Assembly: GCA_017849455.1 (NCBI GenBank)
Contig: JAFIGX010000024.1
Coordinates: 434,001 to 498,000 of the forward strand
DNA: 64,000 bases
From: Pseudobacter sp.
GTDB taxonomy: Bacteria; Bacteroidota; Bacteroidia; Chitinophagales; Chitinophagaceae
Reading direction: 5' to 3'
Shown here: one piece after another, positions 8,742-17,660 of the stretch
Layout of the letters: every line of letters starts with the position of its first letter
How positions within the stretch are numbered: the first letter of the stretch is position 1
Notes under the pieces: model-generated
Databases searched by the model: none
What the model saw: only the letters and a program-made list of their open reading frames with translations
Told to the model about the DNA's origin: nothing
Made by a program: the position numbers and the translations under genes

Positions 8742-8941
8742 AGATAATGCTTTTAAGGATAATTAATATGTATAAATATACTCATGTGATGGCGTTGTCC
8801 AATCCGGCAGACGCCTGATTTTCTGCACCTGATATTAACAAACCTGGCTGATGGGGCTTCAGCTATCCGTAGAAGTGATAGCATTTTCTTGTGTAGGTGC
8901 CGCTAATGTACCATTTTTCCGGGATCGATTACCTTTGCCGG

Positions 8942-10849
8942 ATGGATTATTTCAAAAAGCTGCTGGACCTGCTGAAGACCGAAAGAAAGGAAGACCAGGA
9001 ACAATACAGGCAACTCACCGAAACCCTGTCGGTGGCCGAAAGAAGGGCCAACGGCCTCACCTGGTATCCCATCGCCATCAGGGACACAGAAATGAGCAGG
9101 GGCGATTATCTGACAATAGAGGTTGAACGAACTACCCACCATGATATCATTCACCAGTTGAGGTTCGGCGCTGCTGCCGCCCTGTTTTCCAACCATGACC
9201 CCAAAAACGACCGGGTAGAGGGTGTGATCTCTTTCCAGGGTGGTAATAAACTGAGGATCACGCTGCGTACCGACGAACTGCCCGACTGGAGCCGTGATGG
9301 CAAGCTCGGGATCGACCTGCTTTTCGATGATAATAGTTATGATGAAATGCAGCAGGCACTTCAGCAGGCCGGTGCGAGGATCGAAAAAAAGGAAGAAGGA
9401 AGATTGATCAGGATACTCACCGGAGATCAAAAACCGGCATTCCATAACGGAAATGGATCAACGATATTCGATAGACTGAACAACTCCCAGCAATCTGCTG
9501 TCAGAAAGATACTCGATGCAGAGGACCTTGCCATCGTTCATGGGCCTCCGGGCACTGGTAAGACCACCACACTGGTACAGGCTATCCGCGCCATGATAGC
9601 CCGGGATGGAAAGCAAGTGCTGGTAGTGGCCCCTTCCAATACGGCAGTGGACCTGCTGAGCGAAAAGCTGGCCGATTCCGGTCTCGATGTGCTGCGTGTC
9701 GGTAACCCGGCCAGGGTTTCGGAGAGGTTGACCACCCTCACGCTCGACAGTAAGATGGCTGCCCACAACAGTATGAAAGACCTGAAGAAATGGAAGAAGC
9801 AGGCCAACGAGTACAAGGAACTGGCGCATAAGTACAAACGAAATTTTGGAAAAGCAGAGCGGGAACAACGCAAAGCGCTTTTCGATGAGGCCCGCAATAT
9901 CATGAAACAGGTAGAGCAAACGGAGCAGTATATCGTCGATGATATTGTCCGGAAGGCGCAGGTGATCACTGCCACACTGATAGGCGCCAATCATTACACC
10001 ATTCGTCATCTCACTTTCGATACCGTGGTGATCGATGAGGCAGGGCAGGGGCTCGAACCGGCCTGCTGGGTCCCGGTGCTGAAAGCAAAAAAGCTCGTAT
10101 TGGCCGGCGACCATTGCCAGTTGCCTCCCACCGTCAAATCAACAGAAGCCGCACAGGGCGGGCTTTCCGTCACTTTGCTCGAAAAGCAGGTAGCCCTTCA
10201 CCCAGAAGCAGTGGTGCTGCTGGAAGAACAATACCGGATGCACGAAATGATCATGGGTTATTCTTCTTCCATCTTTTACGGCAATCAATTGAAGGCACAT
10301 TCCTCCGTAGCGGCACATTCCCTGTTCATCAACGACCGTCCATTGCTCTTTGTAGATACTGCCGGCTGTGGTTTTGAAGAAAGAGTGGAAGGCGCCAGTA
10401 CCTCCAATCCCGAAGAAGCAGCATTACTATATAGGCATCTTATCCAACTGGTGGATGACCTGCGGCAACATTATAAGGACGCCGATTTCCCATCCATCGC
10501 CATTATCTCCCCTTACAGGCAACAGATCGATGTTCTGAAAGAGCAATTGCTACAGGCATCTGCGTTGCAGTCATTGGGGGAAAAAATATCCGTGAACACG
10601 ATCGACAGTTTCCAGGGCCAGGAGCGGGATATCGTGTACATCAGTATGACGCGCAGTAATGCCGATAACCGGATCGGGTTTCTCTCCGAAGTCCGGCGGA
10701 TGAATGTGGCCATGACGAGGGCCCGCAAAAAACTGGTGGTGATCGGCGACAGCGCTACCCTGTCGGGGGATGATTTTTATGCGAATTTCATTTCGTATGC
10801 AGAACAGCGGGATGCCTGGCAAAGCGCCTGGGAACTGATGGGCGTCTGA
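8942..10849 (+). CDS. SMUBP2/UPF1-like superfamily 1 DNA/RNA helicase
   Basis: A 635-residue helicase starting at MDYFKKLLDLL; the longer frame from 8897 adds residues unlike the family N-terminus. An N-terminal accessory domain precedes two RecA-like lobes. Visible motifs are Walker A GPPGTGKTTT, motif II DEAGQG, motif III GDHCQLPPT, motif V VNTIDSFQGQERDIV, and motif VI NVAMTRARKKLVV. These are SF1B (IGHMBP2/UPF1) signatures, implying ATP-driven unwinding of nucleic acid. Its cellular role in Bacteroidota is not established. It stands alone. Confidence 0.9.
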   Translation: MDYFKKLLDLLKTERKEDQEQYRQLTETLSVAERRANGLTWYPIAIRDTEMSRGDYLTIEVERTTHHDIIHQLRFGAAAALFSNHDPKNDRVEGVISFQGGNKLRITLRTDELPDWSRDGKLGIDLLFDDNSYDEMQQALQQAGARIEKKEEGRLIRILTGDQKPAFHNGNGSTIFDRLNNSQQSAVRKILDAEDLAIVHGPPGTGKTTTLVQAIRAMIARDGKQVLVVAPSNTAVDLLSEKLADSGLDVLRVGNPARVSERLTTLTLDSKMAAHNSMKDLKKWKKQANEYKELAHKYKRNFGKAEREQRKALFDEARNIMKQVEQTEQYIVDDIVRKAQVITATLIGANHYTIRHLTFDTVVIDEAGQGLEPACWVPVLKAKKLVLAGDHCQLPPTVKSTEAAQGGLSVTLLEKQVALHPEAVVLLEEQYRMHEMIMGYSSSIFYGNQLKAHSSVAAHSLFINDRPLLFVDTAGCGFEERVEGASTSNPEEAALLYRHLIQLVDDLRQHYKDADFPSIAIISPYRQQIDVLKEQLLQASALQSLGEKISVNTIDSFQGQERDIVYISMTRSNADNRIGFLSEVRRMNVAMTRARKKLVVIGDSATLSGDDFYANFISYAEQRDAWQSAWELMGV

Positions 10850-10963
10850 ACAAGGCCCATCACTTACAGCAACTCTTCTTTGGTAAGAATATTTTCCTGA
10901 TGATATTCCAGAACTGTCTCCACATGAGATACCTGATTCTATAAAAATATTTGTAAGGAATTG

Positions 10964-11060
10964 AGGTAGGAGGTCGGAAGTCTGAAGTACCCTCTTAGAG
11001 AGGTTTTGAAATAATTTCGCATCCTCCGACCTCTGACTTCAGACTTCCGACCTCCTACCT
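10964..11060. repeat. Intergenic inverted repeat, GGAGGTCGGAAGTC dialect
   Basis: A 25-bp perfect inverted repeat: left arm 10964-10988, right arm 11036-11060, 47 bp apart. The right arm is followed at once by a TACATTTG promoter element. The loop repeats degenerate pieces of the arm (CCTCCGACCTCTGACTTC). Confidence 0.9.
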
Positions 11061-11069
11061 TACATTTGC
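11060..11069 (+). promoter_or_regulatory. Promoter -7 element for the saccharopine-dehydrogenase-like gene
   Basis: TACATTTG matches TAnnTTTG. It lies about 20 bp before the ATG at 11088 and directly abuts the right arm of the inverted repeat. Confidence 0.55.
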
Positions 11070-11087
11070 AACTGCAAAAATACGAAT

Positions 11088-12290
11088 ATGATCAGAATAG
11101 GATTGATCAGGGAAGGAAAAATACCGGCCGATAACCGCGTGGCGCTGACCCCGGCCCAATGCAAATGGATACATAAGAACTCATCATCGGTGAGGATCAT
11201 CGCCCAGTCGTCCCCGAACCGCTGTTTTTCCGATAAGGAATTCGAAATGGCAGGGATAGAAGTAAAGGAAGATGTAAGCGATTGCGATATCCTTTTCGGC
11301 ATCAAGGAAGTGCCCATACCGATGCTGGTCCCCGGTAAAACCTACCTGTTCTTTTCGCATACCAAAAAGAAACAACCCTACAATCAAAAACTCTTCCGCG
11401 CCATCATCGACAAAAAGATCACGCTCATCGATTACGAATGCCTGGAACACGAAGATGGTCAGCGCATTCTCGGTTTCGGGTTCTTTGCCGGTATCGTCGG
11501 CGCTCACAATGGTATGATGGCTTATGGAAAAAGGAACGGCCATTTCGACCTGGTGCGTGTTTTCAAACAAAGGAGCTTCCGCGAATTGATCCATACTTAT
11601 TTCGGCCTGAAGATCCCGCCTGTGAAGATCGCCATCACCGGCAGCGGCCGCGTAGCGCATGGCATCCTGGAGATCATGAACCTGATGGGCATCCATGAAG
11701 TGGAGCCGGATGACTATCTCCAAAAACAATTCACCTATCCTGTATATACTCAATTGAAGGGGGCAGACCTCTACGCAAACAGATCGGGCGCTACCTATAA
11801 CCGTGCTCACTTTCATGACCATCCCGAAGGATACGTTTGCAAATTCCAGCCTTATGCCCGGCAATCGGATATCCTGATGAATGGCATTTACTGGGATACC
11901 AAAGTGCCCCGTCTGTTTGAAAAAGAACAGATCAGCGATCCTTCTTTTCGGGTCCGGACCATTGCCGATATCACGGATGATGCCAATGGCTCCGTGCCTA
12001 TCAACCTGGGTGATCAGACCATCGAAGACCCTGTATATGGGGTAGACAGGCATACCTTTGAAAAGACCGCTCCTTACATCGACGGATCGATCGATGTGAT
12101 GGCCGTGGGCAATCTTCCCAATGAGCTGCCCCGTGACGCAAGCCGCTATTTCGGCGAGCAACTGATCAAATATGTGCTGGAAGACCTGCTCCGCAATAAT
12201 GGATCGGCAGTGATAGAACGCGCTACCATGGTGAAACAGGGGGCGTTGACAGAAGCATATCAATACCTGTCCGATTATGCGGGATTGTGA
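11088..12290 (+). CDS. Saccharopine/alanine dehydrogenase-like NAD(P)-dependent oxidoreductase
   Basis: A 400-residue cytoplasmic protein. Its N-terminus (IGLIREGKIPADNRVALTP) is the alanine-dehydrogenase/transhydrogenase N-terminal fold, and a Rossmann segment near residue 180 reads AITGSGRVAHG. The overall build resembles lysine-forming saccharopine dehydrogenases, in which the enzyme links lysine and 2-oxoglutarate. Substrate choice cannot be settled from sequence reading. Monocistronic. Confidence 0.75.
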   Translation: MIRIGLIREGKIPADNRVALTPAQCKWIHKNSSSVRIIAQSSPNRCFSDKEFEMAGIEVKEDVSDCDILFGIKEVPIPMLVPGKTYLFFSHTKKKQPYNQKLFRAIIDKKITLIDYECLEHEDGQRILGFGFFAGIVGAHNGMMAYGKRNGHFDLVRVFKQRSFRELIHTYFGLKIPPVKIAITGSGRVAHGILEIMNLMGIHEVEPDDYLQKQFTYPVYTQLKGADLYANRSGATYNRAHFHDHPEGYVCKFQPYARQSDILMNGIYWDTKVPRLFEKEQISDPSFRVRTIADITDDANGSVPINLGDQTIEDPVYGVDRHTFEKTAPYIDGSIDVMAVGNLPNELPRDASRYFGEQLIKYVLEDLLRNNGSAVIERATMVKQGALTEAYQYLSDYAGL

Positions 12291-12299
12291 TCGGTCCCA

Positions 12300-13013
12300 T
12301 TACAAATAGAGATAGTAATCTTTCAACAGTTCCCTGAAATCATCAGTGTAGGAACCATCTTCCTCCTGGATCATCAATTCGAAACTGGGCGAGAAATTTT
12401 CTTTTACGCGGCTATAGTGAAGGATGCTGCGGAAGTAGGAATGCCTGGGGCTTTGCTTTACCAGTAAATTCTCCGTTAAACTGAAATCATGCTGCGTGGC
12501 CAGTTGGTTGAAATATTCCCACCGATGAAAGGGCAGCAGGATACCGAATGAGCCATGGGGCTCGAGGTTATCGGCAATGACGCCGATCAGCTCTTCCAGT
12601 GTCAGTGATTTGCTATGCTTGGCTACCTGCTCCTGTTCGCTTTCGGAAGGCAGGTCGTTCTCGAAGAATGGCGGGTTGGTGATGATGAAATCGTACTTCG
12701 CCGGGAAGCTGTACGTGCGCGCATCGCCGGGAAAGGCTTTCAGTCTTTCCTTCCAGGAATTCTGGCTGATATTTTCACGGAGTTGTTTGAAAGAGGGGAG
12801 ATCGATCTCGATACCGTGGATCTCCGATCTCGATTTCTGGGCCATCATCATCATCAGTAAGCCCGTACCACTGCCGATATCGAGAATGGTGCAATATTCC
12901 GGGACTTTGGCGGCGAACCAGGCGCCCAGCACACAGGCGTCCGTACATACTTTCATGGCAGTCTGGTCCTGGTGGATCGTGAACTGTTTGAATTGAAAAT
13001 ATGAGTTCTTCAT
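12300..13013 (-). CDS. trmN6: tRNA1(Val) A37 N6-methyltransferase
   Basis: A 237-residue SAM-dependent methyltransferase of the YfiC/TrmN6 family. It has SAM motif I ILDIGSGTGLL (near 43-53) and the N6-adenine catalytic motif NPPF (N113). The family methylates A37 in tRNA-Val. The start is set at MKNSYFQFKQF; the longer frame overlaps tsaD in another phase. It lies 29 bp downstream of tsaD on the same strand, so the two tRNA-modification genes probably form an operon. Confidence 0.9.
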   Translation of the reverse strand: MKNSYFQFKQFTIHQDQTAMKVCTDACVLGAWFAAKVPEYCTILDIGSGTGLLMMMMAQKSRSEIHGIEIDLPSFKQLRENISQNSWKERLKAFPGDARTYSFPAKYDFIITNPPFFENDLPSESEQEQVAKHSKSLTLEELIGVIADNLEPHGSFGILLPFHRWEYFNQLATQHDFSLTENLLVKQSPRHSYFRSILHYSRVKENFSPSFELMIQEEDGSYTDDFRELLKDYYLYL

Positions 13014-13042
13014 TTGGTCAGTTTTCAAGTGTAGCCATTGGT

Positions 13043-14050
13043 TTACCATTCGGCCCGCGCCGAAGGGCTCACCGTAAGCGGGGCAAAATCCCCTGCCAGG
13101 TATTTGTAATACCCGGTAATGGCGATCATGCCTGCATTGTCTGTGCAATATTGAAAGGCCGGGATATAGGTGTTCCAATGAAAGGACCTGCCCATTGTTT
13201 CCAGGGCTGCTCTCAGTCCGCTGTTGGCAGATACGCCTCCGGCGATACAAATATCCCTGATACGGGTTTGGATAGCTGCTTTTTTCAATTTGTTCATCAG
13301 GATGGTGATGATGCGGTGCTGGACAGAAGCGCAGATATCCGCCAGGTTCTCTTCGATGAAGCGGGGATTATTGTTCGTGTGCTCCTGTAAAAAATAGAGA
13401 ATGGCCGTTTTCAGTCCGCTGAAACTGAAATCCAGTCCGGGTATCTGCGGCTCCGGAAATTTGAACCGTTCCGGATCGCCTTGCTTTGCATATTTATCGA
13501 TCAGCGGCCCGCCGGGATAGGGGAGACCTAATAATTTGGCCGATTTGTCGAATGCTTCACCGGCGGCATCATCCATCGTTTCCCCGATTATTTTCATGGA
13601 CATGGGCGATTCGCACAATACGATCTGGGTATGGCCGCCGCTCACGGTGAGGCATAGGAAAGGAAAGGAGGGTCTGGGTTCTTCGATCAGGTTAGCCAGT
13701 ACATGGGCCTGCATGTGATGTACACTGATGAGTGGAATATCGAGCGCCAGCGACATGGATTTGGCGAACTGGGCCCCAACAAGCAGGGAACCGATCAGTC
13801 CGGGCGCCTGGGTAAAGGCTACTGCATTCAACCCGGACCGTTGGACGCCGGCGGCTTGCAAGGCCTGGTCTACGACCGGAACGATATGTTGCATGTGCGC
13901 ACGAGAAGCGAGTTCCGGGACCACGCCACCATATTTTTCATGAACAGACTGGCTGGCAGTGATATTCGATAGGATGCGTCCGTCACGGCAAATGGCTGCA
14001 GAGGTCTCGTCGCAGGAAGATTCTATGGCGAGAATAGTGATACTACTCAT
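13043..14050 (-). CDS. tsaD: tRNA N6-adenosine threonylcarbamoyltransferase
   Basis: A 335-residue protein of the Kae1/TsaD family, which transfers threonylcarbamoyl to A37 of ANN-decoding tRNAs. It begins ILAIESSCDETSAA, carries the metal-binding HHMQAH motif (H112, H116) and a C-terminal NAGMIAITG. Length is typical. The start was moved to MSSITILAIESSCDE. A TATTTTTG promoter element precedes it; trmN6 follows. Confidence 0.95.
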   Translation of the reverse strand: MSSITILAIESSCDETSAAICRDGRILSNITASQSVHEKYGGVVPELASRAHMQHIVPVVDQALQAAGVQRSGLNAVAFTQAPGLIGSLLVGAQFAKSMSLALDIPLISVHHMQAHVLANLIEEPRPSFPFLCLTVSGGHTQIVLCESPMSMKIIGETMDDAAGEAFDKSAKLLGLPYPGGPLIDKYAKQGDPERFKFPEPQIPGLDFSFSGLKTAILYFLQEHTNNNPRFIEENLADICASVQHRIITILMNKLKKAAIQTRIRDICIAGGVSANSGLRAALETMGRSFHWNTYIPAFQYCTDNAGMIAITGYYKYLAGDFAPLTVSPSARAEW

Positions 14051-14058
14051 ACTGGCCG

Positions 14059-14066
14059 CAAAAATA
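14059..14066 (-). promoter_or_regulatory. Promoter -7 element for tsaD
   Basis: TATTTTTG on the minus strand matches TAnnTTTG and lies 8 bp before the tsaD ATG, so the leader would be very short. It sits in the gap after the stop of the upstream permease gene. Confidence 0.6.
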
Positions 14067-14072
14067 CAACTT

Positions 14073-15329
14073 CTACTTCGATCTGATCGCCACCACCGGG
14101 TCCATGCGGGCAGCAATGGAGGCGGGTATGATACCGGCCAGCACACCTACCACGATACAGATCGTGATGGCGAGCAGGAGGATATTCGGCGCGATAAAAA
14201 TACTGAAGCCGAAGAGGGCAGCAGAAACGAGGGTGAGCAGGAACACGACGATCAGGCCGAGCAGCCCGCCCATGATACAGAGAAAGGCCGATTCCAGCAG
14301 GAATTCGGTGAGGATAGTAACCCGTTTGGCGCCGATGGCTTTCTTCAGACCTATCTGCGGCGTGCGTTCACGAACGGTCACGAACATGATATTGGCAACG
14401 CCGAACATACCTACAATGAGTGAGAGGGTAGCGATGGCCCAGCCTCCTTTATTGATGCCACCGAAAATATCACTGGCAAAGCTGCTGAAAGCATCGATAT
14501 CGTTGAGGGAGAAATTATCTTCCTGGGTGGGGCGCAGTTTGCGGATGGAGCGCATGGCCCCGGCAAGCTCGTCTTTCAATTGGGCCATCGGCACGGTCTC
14601 TTTTCCCTGCACCATGATCACGGGACCGCCATTCTCTTCCCGTACGAATTGTTTCACGAACCCGAGCGGCATGAGGATGCTGTTATCATAATCCCATCCG
14701 CCGATAATACTCTTGCCCTGCTTCTTGATCAGGCCAACGACCAATCCGCGCTTGCCGTCTTTCATTTTTACGAGTTGTCCAACCCCTTTTTCCGGGTGAT
14801 GGCCGAAGAGGTTCTCCGCTACCGTATATCCAACGATGATAACGGCTGCGTTCTGATCATAGTCCGATTGCTGTAAATAGCGTCCGGCCTGCATTTCCAC
14901 CGGTTGAATATTCTTGAACTCTTCAGTGATGCCATAGTAGGAAACGCCTGATATGATATTCTCGGCATATTCAAGTGTGCTGTTGGTGCTGACGTTGAAG
15001 GCTATATTGGCAGCGGCCGGCACCTTCTTTCTCAGCAGCGCCACCTCTTCGTATTTGGGAGCAGGACGCTTTACGAATTTCCACCAGGGATAGTCATTAC
15101 CCTCTTCGGAGTAAGACCACTTATCGATATAAACGGTATTGGAGCCAAGCGCTTTGATATCTTTCTGCACAGCATACTCGAGACTGTTCACCGTGGCCAG
15201 TACACTGATGATGCAAAAGATCCCGAATGCCACCCCGCTGAGCGAAAGCAAAGTGCGGATCTTATGCGATTTGAACTCCTGCCAGGTGAGGTTGAGGCTG
15301 CTGCTTAATATTTCCAAAATCCGACGCAT
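14073..15329 (-). CDS. MacB/FtsX-type ABC transporter permease
   Basis: A 418-residue inner-membrane protein. It has an N-terminal helix (RTLLSLSGVAFGIFCIISVLAT, about 26-47), a large periplasmic MacB-type domain, and three C-terminal helices (IATLSLIVGMFGVANIMFV, FLCIMGGLLGLIVVFLL, LLLAITICIVVGVLAGIIP). This is the MacB topology, used for efflux or lipoprotein and peptide export driven by a separate ATPase. No ATPase gene is adjacent. tsaD follows 22 bp downstream. Confidence 0.9.
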   Translation of the reverse strand: MRRILEILSSSLNLTWQEFKSHKIRTLLSLSGVAFGIFCIISVLATVNSLEYAVQKDIKALGSNTVYIDKWSYSEEGNDYPWWKFVKRPAPKYEEVALLRKKVPAAANIAFNVSTNSTLEYAENIISGVSYYGITEEFKNIQPVEMQAGRYLQQSDYDQNAAVIIVGYTVAENLFGHHPEKGVGQLVKMKDGKRGLVVGLIKKQGKSIIGGWDYDNSILMPLGFVKQFVREENGGPVIMVQGKETVPMAQLKDELAGAMRSIRKLRPTQEDNFSLNDIDAFSSFASDIFGGINKGGWAIATLSLIVGMFGVANIMFVTVRERTPQIGLKKAIGAKRVTILTEFLLESAFLCIMGGLLGLIVVFLLTLVSAALFGFSIFIAPNILLLAITICIVVGVLAGIIPASIAARMDPVVAIRSK

Positions 15330-15333
15330 GTAC

Positions 15334-15341
15334 CAAATTTA
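15334..15341 (-). promoter_or_regulatory. Promoter -7 element for the ABC permease
   Basis: TAAATTTG on the minus strand is an exact TAnnTTTG match. It lies only 4 bp before the ATG, so the transcript may be leaderless or nearly so. Confidence 0.65.
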
Positions 15342-15397
15342 GGGGTTAGTCGGGAAGTTTGGAATTTAATTACTTCAACGGCGGGGGGAAAGTTGGT

Positions 15398-15507
15398 AGT
15401 TGGCAGTTTGCAGTTGGCAATTGGCAGTTGGAAGACAGCGGAAGAGGATGGCAGGAACATCTTCAGGGTGCTCTCGACAGCCAATTGCCAACTGCAAACT
15501 GCCAACT
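15398..15507. repeat. Intergenic inverted repeat, TTGGCAG dialect, copy 1
   Basis: 27-bp perfect arms at 15398-15424 and 15481-15507, separated by 56 bp. The arms are built from TTGGCAGTT and TTGGCAATT words. It lies just before the aldose epimerase start, and the longest reading frame of that gene runs through it. Confidence 0.92.
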
Positions 15508-15524
15508 GTTACTTATCTTGCTGC

Positions 15525-16394
15525 ATGTTTACCATCGAAAGCCATCTGCTGAGAGCGACCATCCAACCCAAGGGGGCTGAACTGACCAGTCTTTTTCATA
15601 AGGGCCACCAACTCGATTACCTGTGGGACGCCGATCCTGCCTTCTGGGCCAAACACTCGCCGGTACTGTTTCCTGTAGTGGGCGCCCTGAAAGATGAAAC
15701 CTATTTATTAGGAGGTAAAGCCTATCGTTTGCCCAGACATGGATTTGCCCGTGATTCCATGTTTGCCGTGGAGCAGCAGGAGTTCGACAGGATCAGCTTC
15801 CTGCTGAAAGATAGTGAAGCCACCCAGTCGGTCTATCCCTACACATTCGAATTTCGTATCATGTATGCTGTGGTGGAAGATTCGCTGGCCGTGAGTTATA
15901 AAGTGACCAACAATGGCAAGGAACCGATGTATTTCTCGGTGGGCGGACATCCTGCTTTCAAATTACCTCTTGTGCCCGGTACATCGTATGCTGATTATTT
16001 CCTCCGGTTCGACCAGGTAGAACAGGCGGGCCGCTGGCCTATTGTGAGTGCGGGATTGCTTGCAACCAACGATGTGCCGTTGTTGCAGGATACGGACCGC
16101 CTGCCGCTCACCAAATCATTATTTGCGAAAGATGCGCTGGTCTTCAAGAAGCTGAAGTCGACCAGGGTTTCCCTGCTCACGGATAAATTTTCCCGTGGTC
16201 TCACCGTGGACTTCCCGGGTTTTCCCTTCCTCGGTATCTGGGCCGCCAAAGATGCCGATTTCATCTGTATCGAGCCCTGGTGCGGTATTGCCGATCCCAT
16301 CGATACAGATCAGGACTTCACCAGGAAAGAAGGGATCAATAAGCTGGATGCAGGGGCAACGTTCACGCGCACCTGGAGTGTGAATACGTTTTAG
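15525..16394 (+). CDS. Aldose 1-epimerase family protein (LacX-like)
   Basis: A 289-residue beta-sandwich sugar epimerase-like protein. It has the family pattern HSPVLFPVVGAL, the acidic/His segment RHGFARD, the catalytic-type His in GGHPAF, and WCGIAD near the end. These proteins interconvert anomers of aldoses or sugar phosphates. The start at MFTIESHLLRATIQP is chosen because the upstream part of the frame lies inside the TTGGCAG repeat. Confidence 0.88.
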   Translation: MFTIESHLLRATIQPKGAELTSLFHKGHQLDYLWDADPAFWAKHSPVLFPVVGALKDETYLLGGKAYRLPRHGFARDSMFAVEQQEFDRISFLLKDSEATQSVYPYTFEFRIMYAVVEDSLAVSYKVTNNGKEPMYFSVGGHPAFKLPLVPGTSYADYFLRFDQVEQAGRWPIVSAGLLATNDVPLLQDTDRLPLTKSLFAKDALVFKKLKSTRVSLLTDKFSRGLTVDFPGFPFLGIWAAKDADFICIEPWCGIADPIDTDQDFTRKEGINKLDAGATFTRTWSVNTF

Positions 16395-16496
16395 TTGGCA
16401 GTTTTCAGTTGGCAATTGGCAGTCGGGGACAGCCTGCGTCAAACGCAGCTCTGCATAATGCGGAGACTTTCGGCTGCCAACTGAAAACTGCCAACT
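16393..16496. repeat. Intergenic inverted repeat, TTGGCAG dialect, copy 2
   Basis: 22-bp perfect arms at 16393-16414 and 16475-16496, separated by 60 bp. The left arm starts on the last coding base of the epimerase gene, and the right arm ends 5 bp before the stop of the YitT gene. It fills a gap between convergent genes. Confidence 0.92.
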
Positions 16497-16501
16497 GCCA
16501 A

Positions 16502-17479
16502 CTAATGCTTCAGTGGTCTCTTCTTGATCATCCCTCCCCGCGTATCCTTGATGCTGTGCATCACCACAAAAGCATGCGGATCGATCAGTTCGATCTCATG
16601 CCGCAGCCGGGAGATCTCCAGTCGCGTGATCACGGTAAAGATCACCTCCTGGTCTTCCTGCACATATCCTCTTTTACCAAAGCCGCCGGCACTTTTATAG
16701 ACGGTGATCCCTCTTCCCATTTTTTCCGTGATGATCCGCCCGATCTCCCGGTTCTTGGGCGAGATGATCGTAACGCCCGTGTATTCTTCGATCCCTTCGA
16801 TGAGGAAGTCGACCGTTTTCGATGCCGATAGATAGGTAAGCATCGAATAGAGCGCTGAATCGATGCTCAGGAAGTATGCGGCCGATGCAAAGATGAACAC
16901 ATTGATCACCAGGATCACGTCGCCGATGGTAGCGCCTGTTTTACGGCTGAGATAAATGGCCAGGATCTCGGTCCCGTCCAGCACGCCGCCGCCACGAACG
17001 GCAAACCCGATACCGGCTCCCAGGAAGAAACCGCCGAATACGGCAACAAGGAGCTTATCATGTGTAACGACAGGATAATCCACCACGAGCAGGCAAATGG
17101 CCAGTGCCAGGATGGCGAAGATGGCTTTGATGGTGAAGCCCTTTCCGATCTGGCGGTAACCGATGAGGATAAAAGGGATATTGATCAGCAGGATGATGAG
17201 CGACAAAGGTTTGTTGGTCAAAGCCCCGATGAGCAGTGAAATACCGGTAGCGCCTCCGTCGATGAATTTGTTCGATAATAAAAAACTTTTGAGGCCGAAA
17301 CCTGCCGAAAATACCCCGATCAGGATCAGCACCGCGTCTTTGGAATGTTGTAAAATGGCTTTCCGGAAACGGTATAGGCCCTTGGCCGTTTTATACTGGC
17401 TCCCATCCGGCCGGGCAGGGCCGTTCCTTCGTTGAGGCAGGAAGTTATTGGCTATGAATTGCTGAAGACGGGAGCGCAT
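16502..17479 (-). CDS. YitT family membrane protein (DUF161/DUF2179)
   Basis: A 325-residue inner-membrane protein. Five or more hydrophobic helices (about 45-215) include GFGLKSFLLSNKFIDGGATG and FVRGGGVLDGTEILA, which are family signatures. A cytoplasmic DUF2179 domain follows (GVTIISPKNREIGRIITE, RGITVYKSAGGFG, VITRLEISRLRHEI). The function is not established. The start is placed at MRSRLQQFI; the longer frame runs through repeat copy 3. Confidence 0.88.
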   Translation of the reverse strand: MRSRLQQFIANNFLPQRRNGPARPDGSQYKTAKGLYRFRKAILQHSKDAVLILIGVFSAGFGLKSFLLSNKFIDGGATGISLLIGALTNKPLSLIILLINIPFILIGYRQIGKGFTIKAIFAILALAICLLVVDYPVVTHDKLLVAVFGGFFLGAGIGFAVRGGGVLDGTEILAIYLSRKTGATIGDVILVINVFIFASAAYFLSIDSALYSMLTYLSASKTVDFLIEGIEEYTGVTIISPKNREIGRIITEKMGRGITVYKSAGGFGKRGYVQEDQEVIFTVITRLEISRLRHEIELIDPHAFVVMHSIKDTRGGMIKKRPLKH

Positions 17480-17511
17480 AGGGTATAAAATTACGGAGAG
17501 GAAATGGAAAA

Positions 17512-17622
17512 AGTTGGCAGTGGGCAATTGGCAGTTGGCAGTCCGGTAAAAGTCGATCCTTATAGCAACTGTACACATGTGGATTTCTCTAACTGCCAAC
17601 TGCCAATTGCCAACTGCCAACT
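17512..17622. repeat. Intergenic inverted repeat, TTGGCAG dialect, copy 3
   Basis: 31-bp arms with one mismatch at 17512-17542 and 17592-17622, 49 bp apart. It lies between the divergent YitT and prfC genes, upstream of the prfC promoter. Confidence 0.92.
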
Positions 17623-17646
17623 TCAAACTGTTCCCTGCTAATTTCC

Positions 17647-17654
17647 TACCTTTG
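17647..17654 (+). promoter_or_regulatory. Promoter -7 element for prfC
   Basis: TACCTTTG matches TAnnTTTG exactly and ends 6 bp before the prfC ATG, predicting a very short leader. The right arm of the TTGGCAG repeat occupies the -33 region. Confidence 0.65.
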
Positions 17655-17660
17655 CGCCGC

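Noticed and set aside
9458..10114. Long minus-strand frames inside the helicase gene
   Set aside because: They are antisense shadows: the plus strand encodes an intact SF1 helicase with all motifs, and the minus frames show no family pattern.
11184..12263. 359-codon minus frame opposite the saccharopine-dehydrogenase-like gene
   Set aside because: It mirrors the coding gene and has no recognisable protein features.
13959..14423. 154-codon plus frame across the tsaD/permease junction
   Set aside because: It is antisense to two well-supported genes and of highly charged, repetitive composition.
15393..15524. N-terminal extension of the aldose epimerase frame
   Set aside because: The extension translates the TTGGCAG inverted repeat (NCQLQTANC-like words), so the ATG at 15525 is preferred.
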